Origin: an uncultured Desulfatitalea sp.
GTDB lineage: Bacteria > Desulfobacterota > Desulfobacteria > Desulfobacterales > Desulfosarcinaceae
Assembly (NCBI GenBank): GCA_937868765.1
Contig: CALMNL010000005.1
Span: 248,001-312,000, forward strand
Direction of reading: 5' to 3'
Length of the DNA: 64,000 bases
Below, piece after piece: positions 52,552 through 59,690 of this stretch (position 1 is its first letter; every line of letters begins with the position of its first letter). The notes below the pieces were generated by a model. That model was not told the DNA's origin and ran no database searches. It worked only from the letters and a program-made list of their open reading frames with translations. Made by a program: the position numbers and the translations under genes.

Positions 52552-53787
52552 ATGGAAAACACATTGCCATTGAAAGGAATCAAAGTCCTGGATTTCAGCA
52601 CTTACGCCGCCGCTCCGATCTGCGCCATGACCCTGGCGGACTGGGGGGCCGATGTCATCAAAATCGAGCCGCTCATAGGCGATATGTTCCGTTATTTCGG
52701 TATGATCATGCAGTGTCCCGTCAAGGAAGACGACAATATCCAATTCGAGATGGACAATCGCAACAAACGCGGCCTTGCGCTGAACTTGAAGACCGTTGAA
52801 GGCAAGGCGATCATTCACAAACTGCTGGAGACGGCCGACGTGCTCGTGACCAACTATCGGCCCAAGGCGCTTTGCAGCCTGGGGTTGGACTATGAGACCA
52901 TAGCAAAGGATCATCCCCGTCTGATCTATGCCTATTTGAACGGATACGGCGATGCGGGGCCGGATCGCGACAAGCCGGGCTTCGATCTGTCGGCCTATTT
53001 CGCCCGCTCCGGCATCCTGGTGGAGATGCCCGAGCCGGGCAGCCCGCCTCTGCCCGCGCTGGCCGGTTTCGGGGACCACCCCACCGGCACGATCCTGGCC
53101 GGCGGCATCTGCGCCGCCCTTTTGCGGCGGGAGCGGACCGGTCGAGGCGGCAAGGTGCAGACCTCGCTCTTCAACACCGCCCTGTGGAACCTGCAGTTGA
53201 ACATCGCTTCGGCCAACAACAACGCCCACCTGCCCGAAGAGGAGTACAACAAGCTCAAGACCCTGCGCAAAAGGCCCCGGTCGGGGTTGATGAACACCTA
53301 TCAGTCCGGGGACGGCCGCTGGATCACCGTCATGGCGCTGGAATACGACCGCTACTGGAAACCCTTTGCCGAGAAGGTGCTCATGCGACCGGATCTTGCC
53401 GACGACCCGCGCTTCAACACCCAGTTGGCCGGGTTCCAGAACAGCGAAGCGCTGGCCGCCATCATCGATGAGGTCTTCGGCCAATTGCCGGAAAAAGAGA
53501 TCACCCGGCGCCTCCAGGCCGCGGACATCGCCCACGAAATCAACCTGCGCTGGAAGGAGCTGAAGAACGACCCCCAGGCCCTGGAGAACGGTTTCATCAT
53601 GGAATACCGGATGCCGAGCGGTCGCACCGACTGGGTCATGGGCAACCCGGTGCGCTTCAACGGCGAGAAAACCGCCATCCGGCGGGGCGCACCCAGACTC
53701 GGCGAGCACAATGACGAAATTCTATCCGAGCTGGGATACGGCCCGGAACAAATTGCGGCATGGCGCGGCGCTGCGATCATCAGATAA
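52552..53787 (+). CDS. Class III (CaiB/BaiF) CoA-transferase
   Basis: A 411-residue family III CoA-transferase activating an organic acid with CoA from another thioester. The start KVLDFSTYAAAPICAMTLADWGADVIKIE is the family's N-terminal signature; the catalytic Asp is probably Asp145 in GFDLSAYFARSG. Homologues include CaiB and the benzylsuccinate CoA-transferase subunits BbsE/BbsF, so aromatic or alkyl-succinate substrates are possible in a sulfate reducer (inference). The ATG at 52552 has GGAGG 8 bases upstream; 52537 is in frame but badly placed. Followed by a strong hairpin. Confidence 0.9.
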   Translation: MENTLPLKGIKVLDFSTYAAAPICAMTLADWGADVIKIEPLIGDMFRYFGMIMQCPVKEDDNIQFEMDNRNKRGLALNLKTVEGKAIIHKLLETADVLVTNYRPKALCSLGLDYETIAKDHPRLIYAYLNGYGDAGPDRDKPGFDLSAYFARSGILVEMPEPGSPPLPALAGFGDHPTGTILAGGICAALLRRERTGRGGKVQTSLFNTALWNLQLNIASANNNAHLPEEEYNKLKTLRKRPRSGLMNTYQSGDGRWITVMALEYDRYWKPFAEKVLMRPDLADDPRFNTQLAGFQNSEALAAIIDEVFGQLPEKEITRRLQAADIAHEINLRWKELKNDPQALENGFIMEYRMPSGRTDWVMGNPVRFNGEKTAIRRGAPRLGEHNDEILSELGYGPEQIAAWRGAAIIR

Positions 53788-53806
53788 AAACCCGCAGACT
53801 TTTCTT

Positions 53807-53847
53807 TGTCCCGTGGCCCCTCCGGCGCCACGGGACAGGCCGCATTT
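53807..53847 (+). terminator. Terminator hairpin after the CoA-transferase
   Basis: TGTCCCGTGGC (53807-53817) and GCCACGGGACA (53827-53837) form an 11-bp perfect stem with a 9-base loop, starting 19 bases after the stop; a short T-run (CATTTT) follows. Confidence 0.65.
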
Positions 53848-53866
53848 TGACCCCAGGTTTTCTCCT

Positions 53867-54031
53867 CAGGTGCGCGCCCAGGACCCCATCCGGACCGGCC
53901 TCCGGCGCACCTGGCCCTTCCTCAAGGCGACCCTCTGCCAGCGCCTTTAGCGCATCGGCTGGCGCGGCCGCTACGAGAAGGACATGGCGCGGCTAAAGAG
54001 CGTGAACCGGTTTGCGGAACTGGAGAGTTGA
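53867..54031 (+). pseudogene. Radical SAM gene tail, copy 3 (degenerate)
   Basis: About 80 percent identical by eye to 46002-46172 and 6 bases shorter, reading VRAQDPIRTG..., then an in-frame TAG where the parent has CAG, then RIGWRGRYEKDMARLKSVNR and the parental C-terminus RFAELES with a TGA. It starts abruptly after the terminator hairpin of the CoA-transferase operon and ends just before the SRAP gene. It shares the altered ending GAGAGTTGA with copy 2 rather than with copy 1. Confidence 0.75.
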
Positions 54032-54147
54032 TCACTTGAAACACAATCCCGTAGACTTAGATTCTCTGACGCCAGAGCTGAATGCAAACGGGTTGGCTGC
54101 TCGTAACAAGCGAGGCCATGACGCTCTGGCTTCAGGGAGGTGCCCCT

Positions 54148-54858
54148 ATGTGCGGACGATTCGTCGGATTCCGAAAGCTGGAGGAACTCAAGCAATATTT
54201 CCCCATCGACGCGGCCACATGTGATACCGCGGAGAACTACAACGTGGCCCCTTCCCAGCAGGTGTTGGCCATCGTCCGATTGGACGGCAGGAATGTGCTG
54301 GGGCCATACTACTGGGGGTTGGTGCCCTTCTGGGCCAAGGATACGGCCATGGGCGCCCGGCTGATCAATGCCCGGGTGGAGACGGTGGCTGAAAAGCCGA
54401 GCTTCCGGGAGGCATTCAAGCGGCGGCGCTGCCTGGTCCTGGCCGATGGGTTTTACGAGTGGCAGGGACAGCAGGGAAAAAAGCAGCCCCTGTTCATCAC
54501 CCTGCCGGACAAGGCGCCCTTCGCCTTCGCCGGCCTCTGGGACGCCTGGCGCGACCGGGAACGGCCCGAGGAGCCCTACCACTCCTGCACCATCATCACC
54601 CGCGAAGCCGTGGGCGTCATGAAGGAGATCCACCACCGCATGCCGGTGATCCTGAGCCCGGCGGCCTACGCGCATTGGCTGGACCCGGGTAACAGGGACG
54701 CGAAGGCCCTGACCGGCCTGCTCGAGGAGAACGCCCGGTTCGACCTGGTTTATTGCCCGGTCAGCCGGCAGGTGAATTCGGCCCGCCAAAACCAACCGAC
54801 CAACATCGCCTGCCTTCCCGGAAGCATCGGTGGGGAAGCAGTCACAGGCTCTGAATGA
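54148..54858 (+). CDS. SRAP-family DNA-protein crosslink peptidase (YedK/HMCES-like)
   Basis: A 236-residue protein that covalently binds abasic sites in single-stranded DNA. Cys2 (MCGRF, exposed after Met removal) is the crosslinking nucleophile; the conserved Glu is in GFYEW near 103-107 and the His in HHRMP (162-166). ATG with GGGAGG 7 bases upstream; earlier frame starts from 54082 are not used. It lies between the inserted segment and the right half of the lipid locus, and its end overlaps the convergent next gene by 17 bases. Confidence 0.92.
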   Translation: MCGRFVGFRKLEELKQYFPIDAATCDTAENYNVAPSQQVLAIVRLDGRNVLGPYYWGLVPFWAKDTAMGARLINARVETVAEKPSFREAFKRRRCLVLADGFYEWQGQQGKKQPLFITLPDKAPFAFAGLWDAWRDRERPEEPYHSCTIITREAVGVMKEIHHRMPVILSPAAYAHWLDPGNRDAKALTGLLEENARFDLVYCPVSRQVNSARQNQPTNIACLPGSIGGEAVTGSE

Positions 54859-55237
54859 ATTCGATCTTTTGGGTCGCTGACCGCACCACGAAGATGCGGG
54901 CGTTGTTGCCCTTCAGGTCCGCGGGCGTGAGGAAAAAGCCGTCCCGGTCCGGTGAATAGCCCAGGGTGTAGCCGCTGATGATTTCGCCGTCGGTGAAGTG
55001 GACTCGCATTTTTCTCCCCGCGGCGGCGATTTCGTCCTTGTAGTTATAGGCGTGATCTTTATCGCCTTCGAGATCCTTTACGAAGAAGATTGCTTTCAAG
55101 GTTTCGATGGAAATTTCCGTCGTCTTCCCATCCTCGCCGGTCAGATGAAATTTGGGCTTGTTGGGGAAAAAGTCGGTGGTGGTGCCTTTGACGACCGCCT
55201 GGTTCTTGTACTTGACCACGATCTTGTTGGGTTCCAT
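54842..55237 (-). CDS. Conserved hypothetical protein (DUF6982-like)
   Basis: A 131-residue soluble beta-rich protein starting MEPNKIVVKYKNQAVVKGTTTDFFPNKPKFH-like, with GGAGG 6 bases before the ATG at 55237. The repeated VKY/KGTTTDF/FHLT pattern and the later DGEIISGYTLGYSPDRDGFFL strand pair suggest a small barrel repeated twice; I recall this as the DUF6982 type but am not certain. It overlaps the SRAP gene tail to tail. No function known. Confidence 0.65.
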   Translation of the reverse strand: MEPNKIVVKYKNQAVVKGTTTDFFPNKPKFHLTGEDGKTTEISIETLKAIFFVKDLEGDKDHAYNYKDEIAAAGRKMRVHFTDGEIISGYTLGYSPDRDGFFLTPADLKGNNARIFVVRSATQKIEFIQSL

Positions 55238-55455
55238 CGCAACCTCCATACAATATGGATTCCGGTCATGGCCTGGATCATTCGCCCTGCGCTTTGATCC
55301 CTGGAATCCAAGGCCACTTCTTATCGATGATAGCTTGCCAATAGCGCCTCGCGAGGAGACAGTCTGAAAATTAAGTGGAATCTTGTCGGTATGCAAGAAA
55401 AACTTGCAGGCGAGGTCGATCTGCCGAAGCCAGCCCGCCAACTAAGAAGGTCGGA

Positions 55456-56727
55456 TCAGCGCGCTGGATCGATGGGCTTCCCGAAGGCCTGGCCGCGCAG
55501 TTCTCGCCGCCGCGGCCGGAAGGTGCCGTCGGCCATCTCCTTGCGGATCACCTGGGCGAAGAGTTTGGACATCTTCATGGGCTGGGGCTCGTCGTGGTAG
55601 AAGGTGTCCCAGGCGTAGGTCAGCAGCTCCTGGAGCCTTTGGGCGCTCATCTGCTTGGGATGGAAGACGACTTTGTCGGCGGTGTAGTCGTTCCAGTCGT
55701 AGGAGAAGATGCGGCCCTCGCGGTGCAGGGCTTCCCAGGCCTGGGTGTGGGGGAAGGGGGTCAGCACCGTGAATTCGGCCAGGTCCAGCTCGATCTTGAG
55801 GAGAAAATCGATCAGGCGCTTGATATCGTCTTCGCTGTGCTCGTCCAGGCCGAGCAGGATGGTGCCCTCCACGCCGATGCCGTGGTCGTGGTAGCGTTTG
55901 ATCCGGTCGCGGATGTAGTCCGAGGTGTCGAAGACCGCCTGGTAAACGTACCAGGCGCCGGCCCGGGCGGCGAGATCGAGCACCCTGGGGTCGTCTTCGA
56001 TGGGATGGCAGCACCATTTTTTTTTGAGAGGGATCATCTCCCGGAAGAGGTCCAACTCCCACTGTTTGTCCTGGGCCAGGGAGTTGTCCACGATGAAGAG
56101 CCGGTTGTTGTCGATGGCGGCCATCTCGGTGATGGTCCGCTCGATGGGCCGGGGCCGGAACTTGCGGCCGCCCAGATAGGCCACGCAGCAGGGGTAGCAG
56201 TTATAGCGGCAGCCCCGGGAGGCGTGCACCAGGTCCACCATCTGCACGCCCTTGTAGTTGTAGAGGTCCCGGCGCAGGATGTCGCGGCGGGCCGGTCCCA
56301 CCATTTCGATGGGGGGCGGCTCGCGCAGAAAGTCGTAGCACGGTTTCAGCTGCCCCCGGCGCAGGTCGTCGAAGAGCATCGGCATGCGCCCCTCGGCCTC
56401 GCCCAGGAAAACGGCGTCGGCGTGGGCCATGGTCTCTTCGGCGTGCAGCATGGTGGCGATGCCGCCGAAGATCACCGGCACGCCCCGGCGGCGAAAACGG
56501 TCGGCGATCTCCCAGCCGCGCCGGACCTGGATGGTCAGCATCATGGAGATGGCCACCACGTCGGGCCGGTGGTCGAAATCGATCTCTTCCAGGTTCTCGT
56601 CCACGAAGGTGACTTCGATTTCCGGCGGCAGGGCCGCGGCAAAAACCACGGGGCCGTGGGGCGGCAGGTGAAACTCGGTCTGGCGCATGAGTTTGGGCCA
56701 GCGGGGGTAGATCAGCAAAAGGTTCAT
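55456..56727 (-). CDS. B12-binding-domain radical SAM protein, second in locus
   Basis: A 423-residue enzyme. N-terminal cobalamin-type domain (about 1-130: MNLLLIYPRWPKLMRQTEF, VIFGGIATMLHAEE, VFLGEAEG), then radical SAM core with Cys173, Cys177 and Cys180 (RGCRYNCYPC), FIVDNSLA and GTILLGLDEHSEDD. It belongs to the same broad class as the other two but is not close to 44682-46172. It is last in a leftward set (hotdog dehydratase, ketoreductase, LolA, DUF3261), separated from DUF3261 by 54 bases, which fits a shared transcript. Confidence 0.88.
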   Translation of the reverse strand: MNLLLIYPRWPKLMRQTEFHLPPHGPVVFAAALPPEIEVTFVDENLEEIDFDHRPDVVAISMMLTIQVRRGWEIADRFRRRGVPVIFGGIATMLHAEETMAHADAVFLGEAEGRMPMLFDDLRRGQLKPCYDFLREPPPIEMVGPARRDILRRDLYNYKGVQMVDLVHASRGCRYNCYPCCVAYLGGRKFRPRPIERTITEMAAIDNNRLFIVDNSLAQDKQWELDLFREMIPLKKKWCCHPIEDDPRVLDLAARAGAWYVYQAVFDTSDYIRDRIKRYHDHGIGVEGTILLGLDEHSEDDIKRLIDFLLKIELDLAEFTVLTPFPHTQAWEALHREGRIFSYDWNDYTADKVVFHPKQMSAQRLQELLTYAWDTFYHDEPQPMKMSKLFAQVIRKEMADGTFRPRRRELRGQAFGKPIDPAR

Positions 56728-56781
56728 AATGGGTGGTCTTAGGTTTTATGTTTTAGGTTTCGAGTTGGGGGATGCGGTCCT

Positions 56782-57453
56782 TCAATAATGTTCGATGGGC
56801 GTGGCTTCCACCAGGTTCATGACCAGGCGGTATCCGGCCAGGCCGGGGGCTATGAGTTCTACCCGGGCGGGAATGCCGGCTGTCAACGCATTTTCGCCGG
56901 CCAGGGGTGTGACGCTGCGCCGCAGCCGGTGGAAGGGATTGTAGCGGCGGATCTCCCAGGCGCCGTGAGCCCCCGGCCGAATTTCTTCCAGGCCGCCGTC
57001 GGGCAGAGGATAGCGGCAGACCCTTTCTTGCTCCGGGGTGTGGCCGATCTCTGCGCCCGATGGGTCCGGCGCGAAGAAGATCAGGCGGATGTCATCGACC
57101 ATTCCCTGGGCCATGCCCGGTCTGTCCAGGGGGGCGACGGCGCGCTGGATCGTGGTGGTGACGCCGTCGTGTTCGGCCATGAAGAGCACCAGCCCTTCGA
57201 TGGTCATCATGGCGATTTGGAGCTGCCCGGTTTCGGAATTGAGCCGGACCACGCCCATCAGGGTCTGGTTCGATCCGTCGGGCGGAAAGAACTGGATGGC
57301 GTGCACGAACTGCCACGCGCCTTTGGGAAAAAGGGTGGCGCAGTCGGCCGCGGTGCGTTGCGCCGTGGCCGGGTCCGTTTCGCGGATCTGCGGCAGCCGG
57401 CCGCAGGCCGGCAGCATTGTAACCAGCAGGAGGATGATGAACAACCGTTTCAA
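56782..57453 (-). CDS. DUF3261 outer-membrane lipoprotein
   Basis: A 223-residue lipoprotein: hydrophobic signal (LFIILLLVTMLP) ending in the lipobox LPAC, then a beta-rich domain. DUF3261 proteins accompany LolA in aryl-polyene clusters and are thought to help place the product in the outer membrane; they may work like a LolB. Start TTG at 57453, preceded by GGAG at 6 bases and overlapping the LolA stop. The rest of the long frame to 58113 is the LolA gene in another frame. Confidence 0.85.
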   Translation of the reverse strand: MKRLFIILLLVTMLPACGRLPQIRETDPATAQRTAADCATLFPKGAWQFVHAIQFFPPDGSNQTLMGVVRLNSETGQLQIAMMTIEGLVLFMAEHDGVTTTIQRAVAPLDRPGMAQGMVDDIRLIFFAPDPSGAEIGHTPEQERVCRYPLPDGGLEEIRPGAHGAWEIRRYNPFHRLRRSVTPLAGENALTAGIPARVELIAPGLAGYRLVMNLVEATPIEHY

Positions 57454-58064
57454 GGTACGCTCCGGAATAGGGCCTCGTCGATCCGGGCGTTGAGCACGGT
57501 GTGGTCGAAGGCCATACGGGTGAAGGCGTTTTCGTTCTCGTAGATCGTCACGCGCTGCATGACCCCCGGCTGGTCGGCCAGGTCCAGCTCGATGCGCTGG
57601 ATCACCCGGCGCATGGCCTCTTCTTTGGGTGTCAGGATGATGCGCCGGCCCGGCTCCAGCCGGGCCTGGAACATGGGATTGGCGTCGAAGCGGCCGGCCA
57701 GCCATTGGGAGATCTCTTCCATGACCACCTGCATGGCCGCAAGGCCGGCCCCCTGTTCTTCGGTCCAGCCCGAGGGGCCGTTCACGAAGCGCCGGATGCG
57801 GCCGGCGTGCATCACCATGACGCTCTGCACCGGTTCGCGGTACTCCCAGCGCAGCGATCCGGGCGCCTGGTAGTAAAAGACGCCCCTGGAAACCAGGGGC
57901 TTGGCCAGGATGGGCAGGTGCTTCTCCTGGACGAAGTGGGCCTGGACCGAGGTGACCGTGGCGGCGGTGGCCCGCAGGGATTCCCAGCTGTCGGCCCAGC
58001 CAAGACAGAATAACGCCAGCAGGGGCAGCAGCCATCCTGCTTTTCTTCTCCCCATCGCCAACAT
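57450..58064 (-). CDS. LolA-like periplasmic lipid carrier
   Basis: A 204-residue secreted protein. Signal peptide about 1-24 (LLPLLALFCLGWADS); the mature part has the LolA pattern FVQEKHLPILAKPLVSRGVFYYQAPGSLRW and ITLTPK-type RRIILTPKEE. In Lol systems it ferries lipoproteins; pathway copies like this one in aryl-polyene clusters are thought to carry the lipid product across the periplasm. Coupled by TTGA overlap to DUF3261. AAGGAAAGG upstream of the ATG at 58064. Confidence 0.88.
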   Translation of the reverse strand: MLAMGRRKAGWLLPLLALFCLGWADSWESLRATAATVTSVQAHFVQEKHLPILAKPLVSRGVFYYQAPGSLRWEYREPVQSVMVMHAGRIRRFVNGPSGWTEEQGAGLAAMQVVMEEISQWLAGRFDANPMFQARLEPGRRIILTPKEEAMRRVIQRIELDLADQPGVMQRVTIYENENAFTRMAFDHTVLNARIDEALFRSVP

Positions 58065-58099
58065 ACCTTTCCTTAAAACCTAAAACGGTCAACAGGCAC

Positions 58100-58840
58100 C
58101 TAAAACATCCCACCGTTGACCGAAATCACCTGCCCGGTTACGTAACTCGCATCTTCGGAGCACAAAAAGCGCACCACCCGCGCCACCTCTTCCGGGGCGC
58201 CCAGGCGCGCCATGGGAATCAGGCTCTTGATCTTCTGCACCGGCGCGTCATGAATCATGCCGGTCTGGATCAGGCCGGGGGCCACCACGTTCACCCGGAT
58301 GCCCAGGCGGGCGACCTCCGAGGCCACCGAACGGCTGGCGCCGATGAGTCCGGCCTTGGCCGCCGCATAGTTGGCCTGGCCGCGGTTGCCCATGATGCCG
58401 GCCACCGAGGCGATGGAGACCACGCTGCCCTTTTTTTGAACCACCATCTTTTCCAGCACGGGCCGCGTCACGTTGTAAAAGCCCTGCAGCGTGATCTCCA
58501 CCACCGAGCGCCACTTGTCCGGCGTCATCATGACGAACAGTTCGTCGGCGATGCGGCCGGCGTTGTTGACCAGTACCTCCACGGTGGGGCAGGCGGCGAA
58601 GATCTTCTCCATGGCCTGCTGGACGGCGTCGTAGTCCGATACGTCGAATCCCAGGCAGAGGCCCCGGCCGCCCTGGGCTTCCACCAGGGCCAGGGTCTCC
58701 CGGGCGCCGGCTTCATCCGACAGATAATTGACGATCACCTCGTAGCCGCTGCGGGCCAGTTCTACGCAGATGGCCCGGCCGATGCCTTTGCTGCCGCCGG
58801 TGACCAGGGCCGCCGGTTTTGGGGAAGAATTGTCCGTCAT
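58100..58840 (-). CDS. FabG-like 3-ketoacyl-ACP reductase (ApeQ-like)
   Basis: A 246-residue short-chain reductase. Cofactor loop GGSKGIG at 15-21, NNAG at 92-95, catalytic Ser143 (or 145), Tyr158 and Lys162 (GQANYAAAK). It reduces the beta-keto group after each condensation. Length and order (dehydratase upstream, LolA downstream) match aryl-polyene-type clusters. ATGA overlap with the dehydratase stop couples the two. Confidence 0.9.
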   Translation of the reverse strand: MTDNSSPKPAALVTGGSKGIGRAICVELARSGYEVIVNYLSDEAGARETLALVEAQGGRGLCLGFDVSDYDAVQQAMEKIFAACPTVEVLVNNAGRIADELFVMMTPDKWRSVVEITLQGFYNVTRPVLEKMVVQKKGSVVSIASVAGIMGNRGQANYAAAKAGLIGASRSVASEVARLGIRVNVVAPGLIQTGMIHDAPVQKIKSLIPMARLGAPEEVARVVRFLCSEDASYVTGQVISVNGGMF

Positions 58841-59280
58841 GGTTCCGCCTGCATGAGCTGAAGAGTTACTTCGGCAATGACCTCTTTTCCGATTTTCACC
58901 GTGCCTTCGATCTCCCGGAAATTTTCGTAGGCGAACTGGTTGCGTGATGCGACGGTCAGGACCGTGCCCAGGGCGATGCGGTCCATCGCCAGCCGGGCGC
59001 TCTTGATGCCCACGATCCAGCCGCGGTGGTCGCGCTCCGGTCCCTGGCGCTGGATGATCTCCCAGCCATTGTTGACCGCCGCGGTCTGGGCCACCAGTTC
59101 GATGAGCACCAGGGGGTCGGCACCCGCCGTTCCGGTCAGGGGCCAGCCTGCGTTCACCACGGCGCGCGTCACAGCCCCCTGGGAATCGAAGGAGACGATC
59201 TCCCCGATGAGCAGCATGCCGTCGCGATGGGGCACGAGGGTTTCCAGATCCACGTTGTGCTTCCTTGCCTGGGCCGGCAC
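58837..59280 (-). CDS. ApeP-like hotdog 3-hydroxyacyl-ACP dehydratase
   Basis: A 147-residue single-hotdog protein of the ApeP/FabZ-like type. The N-terminal LVPHRDGMLLIGEIVSFD (residues 15-32) carries the likely catalytic His18; VELVAQTAAVNNGW is the central helix with Glu61. It removes water from 3-hydroxyacyl-ACP. Start GTG at 59280 gives a family-length protein; GTG at 59253 has a better ribosome site (AAGGA 8 bases upstream). Divergent from the ACP gene, with a 120-base promoter gap. Confidence 0.82.
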   Translation of the reverse strand: MPAQARKHNVDLETLVPHRDGMLLIGEIVSFDSQGAVTRAVVNAGWPLTGTAGADPLVLIELVAQTAAVNNGWEIIQRQGPERDHRGWIVGIKSARLAMDRIALGTVLTVASRNQFAYENFREIEGTVKIGKEVIAEVTLQLMQAEP

Positions 59281-59417
59281 AAAATCATTGAAATGTCGGC
59301 CTGTTCCGGGTAGAAAATCAAATCCTGCGCCTCGAATGCGCTGGGGCGGATGGTACTATAAACGGCCATGGGTGTAAACTGCGCGAATACATAAGAAAGG
59401 TGACATCGGCAATCCGC

Positions 59418-59690
59418 ATGGATATGGAACAACTCATCGAAACATTGCGCGTCAAGATCGTGGAGATCCTCAACTTGCCGGATGTGACGCCCGCCGACAT
59501 CCCGTTGGACGGGCAGCTGGTGGGCGGCGAACTGGGCATCGATTCCATCGATGTCCTGGAAATGGTCATCATGATCGAGAAGGATTACGGGGTCGTCATC
59601 GACAACAAAGAGCTGGGGGCCAAGGTCTTCGCCTCCCTGAGAACCCTGGCGGCCTACATCCAGGAAAAATCCCCGAGGCTCGCCAATTGA
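59418..59690 (+). CDS. Acyl carrier protein of the lipid locus
   Basis: A 90-residue ACP. Phosphopantetheine Ser43 is in GIDSIDVLEMVIMIEKDYG, typical of ApeE/F-like ACPs. Start ATG at 59418; GTG at 59400 and ATG at 59424 are in frame. Its stop overlaps the TTG start of the ketosynthase fusion (TTGA), so carrier and synthase are co-translated. Confidence 0.87.
   Translation: MDMEQLIETLRVKIVEILNLPDVTPADIPLDGQLVGGELGIDSIDVLEMVIMIEKDYGVVIDNKELGAKVFASLRTLAAYIQEKSPRLAN

Noticed and set aside
54032-54147. Separate small gene before the SRAP gene
   Set aside because: Frames here have no ribosome site and are short; the region is probably leader of the SRAP gene after the radical SAM remnant.
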